In this document: positions 1 through 6,769 of the stretch, one piece after another | Position numbering within the stretch: the stretch's first letter is position 1 | Layout of the letters: every line of letters starts with the position of its first letter | Assembly (NCBI RefSeq): GCF_002278135.3 | Contig: NZ_CP029425.2 | Span: 3,882,001 to 3,946,000 of the forward strand | Length of the DNA stretch: 64,000 nucleotides | DNA from: Bradyrhizobium ottawaense | Lineage (GTDB): Bacteria > Pseudomonadota > Alphaproteobacteria > Rhizobiales > Xanthobacteraceae | Reading direction: 5' to 3' | Made by a program: the position numbers and the translations under genes | The notes under the pieces: generated by a model | The model's input: only the letters and a program-made list of their open reading frames with translations | Told to the model about the DNA's origin: nothing | Database searches by the model: none

Positions 1-198
1 AATGGCGGCGTGTTCCTGGGTTTGAACGGATTAGTGGTCAAGAGCCACGGCGGAACCAGCGCCGAAGGCTTTGCCTATGCGATCGATGTTGGCTATGAGA
101 TGGCTCACTACGATCTCCTGAACAAGATCAATCAGATGCTCAACCGCGAGGGTGGTGCACTCAATTCCGTGCAGGCCGCGCAGGAGGCTGTTTCGTGA
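1..198 (+). CDS. plsX: Phosphate acyltransferase PlsX, C-terminal end (partial)
   Basis: The reading frame is open from the first base and stops at 198. It encodes about the last 65 residues of PlsX, which makes acyl-phosphate from acyl-ACP for phospholipid synthesis in the cytoplasm. Recognition rests on the [12 protein letters not shown] segment followed by the [12 protein letters not shown] helix, which are typical of the PlsX C-terminus. The stop overlaps the fabH start by four bases (GTGA, 195-198). The plsX-fabH order is the usual proteobacterial lipid operon and implies translational coupling. The catalytic N-terminal part lies outside the window. Confidence 0.93.
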   Translation, partial: NGGVFLGLNGLVVKSHGGTSAEGFAYAIDVGYEMAHYDLLNKINQMLNREGGALNSVQAAQEAVS

Positions 199-1175
199 CT
201 CAAATTCGTTCGGTCGTGCTCGGCTGCGGCTCCTATCTGCCGGAGCAGGTGGTGACCAACGCCCAATTGGCGGCGCGTATCGACACCTCCGACGAGTGGA
301 TCGTGCAGCGCACCGGCATTCGCGAGCGCCACATCGCGGCCGAGGGCGAGTTCACCTCGCACTTGGCGATCAAGGCGGCGCAGGCCGCGCTGACCGATGC
401 CGGCATGGACGCGCAGTCGATCGACCTGATCGTGCTCGCGACCTCGACGCCGGACAACACCTTCCCCGCGACGGCCGTTGCCGTGCAGCACGGGCTCGGT
501 ATCACCCACGGCGCGGCCTTCGACCTCCAGGCGGTATGCTCGGGCTTCGTGTTCGCGCTCGCCACCGCCGACAATTTCCTGCGCACCGGCGCCTTCAAGC
601 GCGCGCTGGTGATCGGCGCCGAGACCTTCTCGCGCATCCTCGACTGGAACGACCGCGGCACCTGCGTGCTGTTCGGCGATGGCGCCGGCGCGGTGGTGCT
701 GGAGGCGCAGGAGCAGCCGGGCAAGGCCGCGACCGATCGCGGCATCGTCACCACGCATCTGCGCTCCGACGGCCGCCACAAGGCAAAGCTGTTCGTCGAC
801 GGCGGACCGTCCTCGACCCAGACCGTCGGCCATCTGCGCATGGAGGGCCGCGAGGTCTTCAAGCATGCGGTCGGCATGATCACCGACGTCATCGTCGATG
901 CCTTCCAGGCCACCGGGCTCAATGCCGAGACCATCGACTGGTTCGTGCCGCACCAGGCCAACAAACGAATCATCGACGCCTCCGCCCACAAGCTCCACAT
1001 CGCGCCGGAGAAGGTGGTGCTGACGGTGGACCGTCACGGCAATACCTCGGCCGCCTCGATTCCGCTGGCGCTGTCGGTGGCCCGCAGGGACGGCCGCATC
1101 AAGAAGGGCGACATGGTCCTGCTGGAGGCCATGGGCGGCGGCTTCACCTGGGGCTCCGCACTCGTGCGCTGGTAG
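195..1175 (+). CDS. fabH: 3-oxoacyl-ACP synthase III (KASIII)
   Basis: This is a 326-residue protein, the normal length for FabH, which condenses acetyl-CoA with malonyl-ACP to start fatty acid synthesis. The thiolase-fold catalytic triad is visible: Cys115 in the AVCSGF motif, His253 in VPHQANKR and Asn283 in HGNTSAAS. The C-terminus has the usual glycine-rich [13 protein letters not shown] ending. Translation starts at a GTG that overlaps the plsX stop, so expression is probably coupled to plsX. ihfA follows after about 130 bases. This operon order is common in Rhizobiales (known), and nothing here is unusual. Confidence 0.97.
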   Translation: MTQIRSVVLGCGSYLPEQVVTNAQLAARIDTSDEWIVQRTGIRERHIAAEGEFTSHLAIKAAQAALTDAGMDAQSIDLIVLATSTPDNTFPATAVAVQHGLGITHGAAFDLQAVCSGFVFALATADNFLRTGAFKRALVIGAETFSRILDWNDRGTCVLFGDGAGAVVLEAQEQPGKAATDRGIVTTHLRSDGRHKAKLFVDGGPSSTQTVGHLRMEGREVFKHAVGMITDVIVDAFQATGLNAETIDWFVPHQANKRIIDASAHKLHIAPEKVVLTVDRHGNTSAASIPLALSVARRDGRIKKGDMVLLEAMGGGFTWGSALVRW

Positions 1176-1309
1176 AGCCACAGTCGATAAAATTTTGCCG
1201 GATTTAGCCGCGATTATCGATGCGTCTGCATTGATGAGCGCTGTTGACCGCTGTAACGTAACCTCATAATTTCAGACAACAATTGTTCGCCGTGATGTGG
1301 GGCAGGGCG

Positions 1310-1651
1310 ATGACCGATCAAAGTAAAACCGTAACGCGTGTCGACCTGTGCGAAGCCGTCTACCAGAAGGTGGGCCTGTCGCGCACGGAATCGTCCGCCT
1401 TCGTGGAACTCGTGCTGAAGGAGATCACCGACTGCCTGGAAAAGGGCGAGACGGTGAAACTGTCCTCGTTCGGGTCCTTCATGGTCCGCAAAAAGGGTCA
1501 GCGCATCGGCCGTAACCCGAAGACCGGCACCGAGGTGCCGATCTCGCCGCGCCGTGTCATGGTGTTCAAGCCGTCGGCGATCCTGAAGCAGCGGATCAAC
1601 GGCCAGCACCGCGCCAACGGTGACGCCAGCAAGGCTCAACAAGAGGCGTAA
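1310..1651 (+). CDS. ihfA: Integration host factor alpha subunit
   Basis: This is a 113-residue member of the HU/IHF DNA-bending family. The N-terminal helices ([17 protein letters not shown]) precede the beta-arm segment [16 protein letters not shown] and its FKPS continuation. The ATG at 1310 is preferred over the in-frame ATG at 1283 because [10 protein letters not shown] is the usual start and a purine-rich stretch lies just upstream. IHF alpha pairs with IHF beta (not in this window) and acts in transcription, replication and site-specific recombination. It sits between fabH and a merR gene, its standard position in Bradyrhizobium relatives (inference). The basic C-terminal tail is slightly extended. 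Confidence 0.96.
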   Translation: MTDQSKTVTRVDLCEAVYQKVGLSRTESSAFVELVLKEITDCLEKGETVKLSSFGSFMVRKKGQRIGRNPKTGTEVPISPRRVMVFKPSAILKQRINGQHRANGDASKAQQEA

Positions 1652-1675
1652 CGCCTTCGGCAAAGGATTTGGCAT

Positions 1676-2260
1676 TTGGACAAGGCGCCGGATGCGTTCC
1701 GAACCATCAGCGAAGTAGCGCAGGAACTCGACATTCCGCAGCACGTGCTGCGGTTCTGGGAGACCCGATTCTCCCAGATCAAGCCGATGAAGCGCAGCGG
1801 CGGCCGCCGCTATTACCGCCCCGACGATGTCGACCTGCTCAAGGGCATCCGCCGGCTGCTCTACGGCGAGGGCTACACCATCCGCGGGGTGCAGCGGATC
1901 CTGAAGGAGCACGGCGTCAAATCGGTGCAGGGCCTCGCCGACAGCGCCGCCGCGGTCTCGTTCGGCGCCATCGAGGACGCCATCGGCGCCAGCCTGATGG
2001 AGCCCGAGGACGAGGAGGCGCCCATCAAGGGCGTCGCCGACAGCGACGATGACGACTACCAGGGGGATGAGGAGGAAGGCATCGACTTCCGCTTCACCGA
2101 GGTCGACGACGAGGACATTCTCACCACCTTCCGCAAGGGCGGCACGACGGCCGCAGCCCCGGCCGGCCCTAGTGCGCTGGACCGGGAGCGTCTCGGACGC
2201 GTCCTCGCCGACCTCGTCGCCTGCCGCGAAATGCTGGATCAGGCGCTGAAGGACGGGTGA
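1676..2260 (+). CDS. MerR-family transcriptional regulator
   Basis: This is a 194-residue protein with an N-terminal MerR winged-helix domain (roughly residues 8-78), including [20 protein letters not shown] and the wing [11 protein letters not shown]. An acidic low-complexity middle region ([12 protein letters not shown]) and a C-terminal helix follow. The start is a TTG at 1676 with AAAGGA a few bases upstream; no ATG fits. The effector-binding and metal-binding cysteines of metal-responsive MerR proteins are absent, so the ligand is unknown. Its conserved position after ihfA suggests a housekeeping role in these bacteria, but the target is not known from sequence. Confidence 0.9.
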   Translation: MDKAPDAFRTISEVAQELDIPQHVLRFWETRFSQIKPMKRSGGRRYYRPDDVDLLKGIRRLLYGEGYTIRGVQRILKEHGVKSVQGLADSAAAVSFGAIEDAIGASLMEPEDEEAPIKGVADSDDDDYQGDEEEGIDFRFTEVDDEDILTTFRKGGTTAAAPAGPSALDRERLGRVLADLVACREMLDQALKDG

Positions 2261-2388
2261 GGAGCGGGTTCAGTCGGCTTTGCCGGCAGTTCCGGGCGCT
2301 TGGGCTCCGAGCCCATGGAGGGAGAGGCACCAAAATGCTGTGGCCTCGCCTTGCGCATCGCGCCGATCCTAGCTAATGGAACGACGTT

Positions 2389-2466
2389 CGGAGCGTGGCG
2401 CAGCCCGGTTAGCGCACTAGTCTGGGAGACTAGGGGTCGGAGGTTCAAATCCTCTCGCTCCGACCA
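2389..2466 (+). tRNA. tRNA-Pro (anticodon GGG)
   Basis: The acceptor arms CGGAGCG (2389-2395) and CGCTCCG (2456-2462) pair perfectly, followed by A73 and an encoded CCA. The anticodon arm CTAGT-CTGGGAG-ACTAG carries anticodon GGG, and the T-arm reads GGAGG-TTCAAAT-CCTCT. The gene is intact. Its 3' half from base 2420 is repeated exactly at 19123-19169, which marks it as the integration site of the adjacent mobile element. The element supplies the 3' end of the functional tRNA. Confidence 0.97.
2420..2466 (+). repeat. attL core (47-bp direct repeat, 3' half of tRNA-Pro)
   Basis: The segment begins GTCTGGGAGACTAGG and ends CGCTCCGACCA. It is identical over 47 bases to 19123-19169, and the flanking bases differ on both sides. 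It spans the anticodon loop, variable loop, T-arm and acceptor 3' strand. This is the classic target of tyrosine integrases. Confidence 0.95.
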
Positions 2467-2648
2467 ATACTTAGCCGGATTTCAGGGCGTCCGGATTTCA
2501 GCCAGGGTAACGATGGGGGTAACTGGTGGCGCGCCAGCGGCCAGCCTGACATGTTTGTTGTACTTGGTTCTTCGAAACCTATTGTTTACATGTCTTTAAA
2601 GCGCGAAGTGCACCTTGGCGTCTTAGCAGCACTGGAAAACCGATTCTC

Positions 2649-3392
2649 ATGACAGTTGCCAAGGATAGACGCCACTACTCCAAGGCTCCGGTTGTCGAGG
2701 CGCTCATCGATATTCAAATTGAGCAGGTGCCCGCTGTGGATCTGGCCGCCGTGGAACGACTCACGCAAGCGGTGCTTCCAGAGTTTCCAACACGACTTCC
2801 CCTGCATCATCTCCAAATGGGATTTCAGGTTAGTCCGGGCGGCGATGCCGAATTCATGAAGGACCAGCAGACACTGGGTTATCGGCTTGATCGTCCCGGG
2901 CGTGTACTCCAATTCCGAACGACCGGGTTTAGCTATAGCCATTTGGCCCCTTACTCTGATTGGACCACGTTCAGTGCGGAAGCTCAGGGATATTGGGATC
3001 TGTATCTGGATGCTCTCGCCCCCACTCGCGCCAATCGGTGCGCCGTGCGGATGATCAATCGGCTTCCGCTGCCAGCGGGTGACATTCGGCTCGTTAACTG
3101 CTTAAATTTCTATCCCACGTTGCCAGATTCGTTGCCCACCAACGCGCAATCTCTGTTTATGCAGTTGCAACTTCCGATGAAGCAGGTTGATCCGGATGCA
3201 ATCGCCATTTTGGGACTTTATAGCGCGCCACCGGCGCCAGGACCGAACGCCATTATGCTCGATATTGATTTCGTAATTCAGCGGTCAATCCCAGTGGGCG
3301 AAGCGTTTCAGGTGCTCGCGATACTTGGTGACAAGAAGGACGAGATTTTCGAAGCCTGCATCACGGATGAAATTAGGAAATTGATCGCATGA
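2649..3392 (+). CDS. TIGR04255-family protein (cargo gene 1)
   Basis: This is a 247-residue soluble protein. The opening YSKAPVVEALIDIQIEQ and the ending LGDKKDEIFEACITDEIRKLI are what I recognise from the TIGR04255 family, which is sporadically distributed and has no assigned function. No membrane segment or catalytic motif is evident. It is the first of three plus-strand genes, opposite in direction to the terminase genes, and overlaps the next gene by ATGA (3389-3392). The position just inside attL and the A/T-richer codon use suggest recently acquired cargo. A role in conflict with phages is a guess from location only. Confidence 0.75.
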   Translation: MTVAKDRRHYSKAPVVEALIDIQIEQVPAVDLAAVERLTQAVLPEFPTRLPLHHLQMGFQVSPGGDAEFMKDQQTLGYRLDRPGRVLQFRTTGFSYSHLAPYSDWTTFSAEAQGYWDLYLDALAPTRANRCAVRMINRLPLPAGDIRLVNCLNFYPTLPDSLPTNAQSLFMQLQLPMKQVDPDAIAILGLYSAPPAPGPNAIMLDIDFVIQRSIPVGEAFQVLAILGDKKDEIFEACITDEIRKLIA

Positions 3393-3844
3393 ACGCGATT
3401 TCTCCGACGCTCTATTTCCCTCAAAGCAACACTGTGTTTGCCAATAGTAGTCCGGTCGTCTCAACCGAAGCGAGCCAAGCGCGCCCGGTTCATCCATTTT
3501 CGAGAATCGATCTCGATCAGTGCATGAATAAGATGGCCAATCTGACGCAAGGAAACGCGAGAAGGCCGACCCAGCGAGCGCTGGAGCTTGCTTCAGAGTG
3601 GCTTTATCTGATTTTCGATCGAGCCAATAAGCTCGGCGGCTGGAGTAGACCTCACATTTCCTCGACTGAAGATGGCGAGATCGTCTTCGAATGGTGGCGG
3701 CAACGACGTAACCTAACGCTGTATTTCGGCGATGATGGTCCGGAGTATATCGAGGTATGGGGTCCCAACATAGATGACGATATGCGTTCGGGAGAGTTGA
3801 CGAACTGGTCGTTCTCGACAGCTTGGCTTCGGCTGCAATCGTAA
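3389..3844 (+). CDS. Hypothetical protein (cargo gene 2)
   Basis: This is a 151-residue protein not matched to a named family. The first 40 residues look disordered. The rest contains a tryptophan-rich segment with GGWSRPHISS and EIVFEWWRQRRNLTLYF, which suggests a compact beta-rich domain. It overlaps the TIGR04255 gene at the start (ATGA) and ends nine bases before the next ATG, so the three genes are almost certainly one operon. No signal peptide or membrane helix is seen. Its partner is probably the TIGR04255 protein (inference from coupling). Confidence 0.75.
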   Translation: MNAISPTLYFPQSNTVFANSSPVVSTEASQARPVHPFSRIDLDQCMNKMANLTQGNARRPTQRALELASEWLYLIFDRANKLGGWSRPHISSTEDGEIVFEWWRQRRNLTLYFGDDGPEYIEVWGPNIDDDMRSGELTNWSFSTAWLRLQS

Positions 3845-3852
3845 AGTGCGAT

Positions 3853-4314
3853 ATGGATCCTACCATCGTCGATGATGCGGAAGACCTCTACCGCTCAATT
3901 CGCGCGAATTCCGACGAATATACGTACCAAGATGGAAAGCTGTATTTTTCCTCTACGGCTTTCGACGACCGCCACATGCGCCCCTCTGTCGATCGATCTT
4001 CCATTCGGACAAATCCGATGGACGCGCGCAAAAGCCCTTCGGATGGTATCACCAAAGTTTTGGCGGCCGCCGTGCGAAGGTCGTGCAGGGTGGAGATTAT
4101 TGAGAACGGTAATGTCGTCGGAAGCTATGCGGTAGACGCTATTCATCGACCGATCGAAAATGAGCAGGACCAAGTCGACAACCTCGCCCATTGTCAGATC
4201 GAGTGCAATCCTACGATCGCGAACAAGTCCCGTTTCAAAAAACTCAAGGCGGGTTTGGCAAACTTAGCTAACGAGCAAGGTTTTGTAGTTCAGCCCACTG
4301 ACGATCCCGCATAG
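3853..4314 (+). CDS. Hypothetical protein (cargo gene 3)
   Basis: The protein has 153 residues from the ATG at 3853, which is preferred over the TTG at 3823 lying inside the previous gene. It opens DLYRSIRANSDEYTYQDGKLYF and contains FDDRHMRPSVDRSS. The second half has a conserved-looking CQIECNPTI stretch followed by a lysine-rich KSRFKKLKAGLANLANEQGF helix. I do not recognise the family. It ends three bases before the convergent terminase gene. As the last gene of a tight three-gene operon it probably works with the two proteins before it. Confidence 0.72.
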   Translation: MDPTIVDDAEDLYRSIRANSDEYTYQDGKLYFSSTAFDDRHMRPSVDRSSIRTNPMDARKSPSDGITKVLAAAVRRSCRVEIIENGNVVGSYAVDAIHRPIENEQDQVDNLAHCQIECNPTIANKSRFKKLKAGLANLANEQGFVVQPTDDPA

Positions 4315-4317
4315 CGA

Positions 4318-4998
4318 CTAGATCAGCAACTCGCTGACGATCGTCTCCGACCCCTGCGTCGCCATCCACAGCGTTATGGCGACTGAGAGCACCAAGTCGT
4401 CGTGAGCGCCGACTCGAGCCGCATAGGTAGTGCGGCCCGCCTCCGAAATCTTCCGTTTGAAGTCCTTCAGTTCTTCCCTCAACGCCGCGGCATCATTCGC
4501 GGCGGCCGCGATGCGCAGTTCGCCGCTGTGCGAATGGGCTTCGAGGTTCGAAATCAGCAAGCCCTTTGGCACATGCCACGATCTGCCGTGCTGTGTCGCC
4601 TCCAATCCCGCGGTGATGGTGATCCTGTTCGGGTGCAGTCCGGCAGCATCGAACATGTCACCGACCGGACGGCCGACGCCGGTCTCGTCGATCACCAGCT
4701 TGGGCTTAAGCCCGTCGAGCGGCGGGCGAGCCAACAGATTGACCACGCGCTGGATCTGTTGCGGGTAAGACATGCCGAGCGGCAAGCGCTCTAGATGGCG
4801 CACGTCAAAGTGTTCGGTTCGATCCTGGCGCCAGTAGCCCGCCTTGATATTCTCTTTCCACGTGTCCAGCGGCACGACGCGGTGGTTCATGACGCTGATC
4901 GCGGTTGGGTCGGTGCTCTGCCCAAGGTCAACGCCGACGAACCAACGGTCGACCGCGCGGGCGGGGATTTCACGTCTGCTGATTGCCGTCATGACCAT
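4318..4998 (-). CDS. Phage terminase large subunit, nuclease half
   Basis: This 226-residue protein corresponds to the C-terminal RNase H-fold nuclease of TerL, which cuts concatemeric phage DNA during packaging. Acidic active-site motifs are visible: FVGVDLGQSTDP near residue 20, LVIDETGVG near 100 and GAHDDLVLS near 200. It begins with ATGGTCATGA, which overlaps the stop of the ATPase-half gene; the second ATG gives a 4-base ATGA overlap. TerL is normally one polypeptide of about 480 residues. Here the two halves together have that length but lie in different frames, so this is either a true split terminase or a frameshift at 4989-4998. Confidence 0.85.
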   Translation of the reverse strand: MVMTAISRREIPARAVDRWFVGVDLGQSTDPTAISVMNHRVVPLDTWKENIKAGYWRQDRTEHFDVRHLERLPLGMSYPQQIQRVVNLLARPPLDGLKPKLVIDETGVGRPVGDMFDAAGLHPNRITITAGLEATQHGRSWHVPKGLLISNLEAHSHSGELRIAAAANDAAALREELKDFKRKISEAGRTTYAARVGAHDDLVLSVAITLWMATQGSETIVSELLI

Positions 4999-5747
4999 AG
5001 CGGCCGAACCTCATTGGTGAACATGGCATCGATGATCGATGTCGAGAACGCGGCGTCCTCGGTATCGAGAAATTCGCACAGGTACTCCTCCCGGAATTTC
5101 GTCTCGCCAAGGTTCTTGCGCTCGCGCGCGAGGAATTCCGGCGTGATGCGGGGGCACGAGCCCAACGCCACGTGGATGCGGTGCCAGTCCGGATCGTCCG
5201 ACCGCCACGTCTCATAGAAAACACCCCGCTTGCCGGCGGGCGTCGACAGATAGATCAGTTGGCCATTGGCGTTGGTGGCCAGCATCGGGCGGACGGCCGT
5301 GATCAGGGCGTCGGAGCATCGGGACGTCTCGTCAATGATCGCCATGCGGACGTTGGCCAAGCCGCGCAGCGTGTCGCCGTCGTTGTCACCGGGTAGGGCG
5401 AGAATACGGGCCTTGTTCTCCAATTCGATGCGGCGCGCTGCGTCCCCGACCAGGGCTGGCGCGTTCGGGATACGGCCGTACGCCAGGCGGGCGCGGCGCA
5501 CGAACTCGTCGGAGAGGCGCTGTGCCGGCGAGACGATCAGGATCAGGCTCTCGGGTTCGGTGGTGGCGACCGAGAGGGCCTTCATGACCGCCGATTCGGT
5601 CTTGCCGTGCTGCCGGGGGATCAGCATGGCGATCTGCGAGGCGGTGGAGCGCACGAAGTCGGCTTGCCAGTCATCCAGCTCGATATCCGCGTCGAGGGCG
5701 AGCAGGGCTGGATCCAGCGCGCGGGCCATGTCGGCGGCCATCAGCAT
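4989..5747 (-). CDS. Phage terminase large subunit, ATPase half
   Basis: This is a 252-residue protein with the TerL N-terminal packaging ATPase. Walker A is IPRQHGKT at residues 43-50, Walker B is MAIIDE at 135-140, and a coupling-motif-like LSTPAGKRG follows near 180. The frame stops just after TNEVRPLWS, where a full TerL would continue into the nuclease domain encoded by the next gene. It overlaps the small-terminase-like gene by 7 bases upstream, so the three packaging genes form a run with overlapping ends. Whether the ATPase works as a separate chain is unknown. Confidence 0.87.
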   Translation of the reverse strand: MLMAADMARALDPALLALDADIELDDWQADFVRSTASQIAMLIPRQHGKTESAVMKALSVATTEPESLILIVSPAQRLSDEFVRRARLAYGRIPNAPALVGDAARRIELENKARILALPGDNDGDTLRGLANVRMAIIDETSRCSDALITAVRPMLATNANGQLIYLSTPAGKRGVFYETWRSDDPDWHRIHVALGSCPRITPEFLARERKNLGETKFREEYLCEFLDTEDAAFSTSIIDAMFTNEVRPLWS

Positions 5748-6367
5748 GGGAGCGGCACCGGGCAGGGCGGTACGGCTGGCTTGGCCTCGATGAGCAGGGG
5801 CGGCTTGCCGGCGCGCTGGGTGATCGCTGCGGCCGCGTCAGTTTCCAACCGGTGCAGGGCCGCACCCACGGCGCGCGCAGCCTCAGGGAAGGGGCGGAGG
5901 GCGGTCACGATTGCCTGGCGCATGGCCAGGTAGTCGGCGCTGATCAGGAGCGAAGTCGACCGCACGTCGTGGCGCTGCACGATCATGCCCAAGAGCTTGC
6001 CGACGAGCGCCAAGTTCGCGGTGATGGCGCCCTCGGCGCTGATAGCCGCTTTGATATCGCCGAAGTCGATCGCCGTCGCCACGTGCTGTTGCAGTCGCGC
6101 GCGCTGGTGCACGAGCTGGGACAGCAAGCCTTCCTGCTCGCTCGCCTGTAGCGCGTCTAGGTCGATCTCGGTGGGCTTCTGCGCGGTCAGGATCGCCGCC
6201 CGCATCGCGGGGCTGACGTGGTTCGCCGCGTGGCGGCCGACCGCATCAGCACTGACGTTGAAGCGGCGGGCGAGGGCGTTGTGCGCGATGCCGTGCGCGA
6301 GTCCGATCTCGATCTGATGCCGGGACTTGTGAGAGCAGATAGAACACTTCGGGCCGGTCTTGCCCAT
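5741..6367 (-). CDS. Small-terminase-like HTH protein
   Basis: This is a 208-residue protein. The N-terminus has a CxxC pair (CSIC at about 8-11) followed by a helix-turn-helix (GIAHNALARRFNVSADAVGRH), a layout common in terminase small subunits and related DNA-binding proteins of mobile elements. The middle is helical and the tail is proline-rich. Its position immediately upstream of, and overlapping, the large terminase gene is the main support for a TerS role. In satellites, an own TerS can redirect helper packaging to the element (known for PICIs). The DNA target cannot be read from the sequence. Confidence 0.65.
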   Translation of the reverse strand: MGKTGPKCSICSHKSRHQIEIGLAHGIAHNALARRFNVSADAVGRHAANHVSPAMRAAILTAQKPTEIDLDALQASEQEGLLSQLVHQRARLQQHVATAIDFGDIKAAISAEGAITANLALVGKLLGMIVQRHDVRSTSLLISADYLAMRQAIVTALRPFPEAARAVGAALHRLETDAAAAITQRAGKPPLLIEAKPAVPPCPVPLPC

Positions 6368-6769
6368 TACTTAACTCACCTGCGATTTGGCCACGCGAAT
6401 TCGCGTTTCGATACCCCGATGTTTACCCCAGCATACCAAAGAATCCGTGAATCAGCAAAAGCGCTGCAATGTTAGTAACGCTGCGTAACGGAGCACTAGT
6501 CAGTAGAACTAAAGCGCATCGAATCGAGTGAGCAAAGCGGCGCAGATCAGTGGCAAAGAGCGCGCGCATTGATGCAGCGTTACGACCAGTGAGCATTCTC
6601 CACCGCCGCCGTGCTTCAGCGCACGCCCGGACGTGGTGGACACGTTGGACGCGGTTTCTCATGTACTCTTTCAGCTCTGCTCTTTTCTCTTTTTCCTATG
6701 TCTACACATTAGTGAACTCAGATTCTGACAACATAAAAAACCGCGTCCACCACGTCCAACGTGTCCAGA
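6368..6769. other. Origin-like intergenic region with inverted repeat and A/T-rich core
   Basis: This 400-base gap holds no credible gene. Two arms face each other, 6633-6657 and 6738-6767. Both are built from GTTGGAC and GTGGTGGAC units and end in GCGGTTT (reverse-complemented on the right arm). Between them, 6658-6737 is clearly A/T-richer than the surroundings. The region lies directly downstream of the primase-helicase stop. Iterons around an A/T-rich core beside a primase-helicase gene is the arrangement of P4-type replication origins (known), so this is a candidate ori. A tandem TAACGC/GTAACGG motif also occurs at 6474-6490. Confidence 0.5.

Larger units (their letters stand above)
2261..2648. 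other. Intergenic region around tRNA-Pro and the left end of the element
   Basis: Apart from tRNA-Pro and the att core, this stretch has no convincing reading frame. To the right of the tRNA, two closely spaced GGGTAAC motifs occur (2505-2511 and 2517-2523). They match the motif enriched beside the other att site. The sequence then becomes A/T-richer ahead of the first cargo gene at 2649, where a promoter would be expected; I cannot place it confidently. Confidence 0.6.

Noticed and set aside
132..1181. Long reading frames opposite fabH and many other long antisense frames
   Set aside because: They mirror GC-rich codon structure, show Arg/Ala/Gly-rich low-complexity translations and overlap well-supported genes completely.
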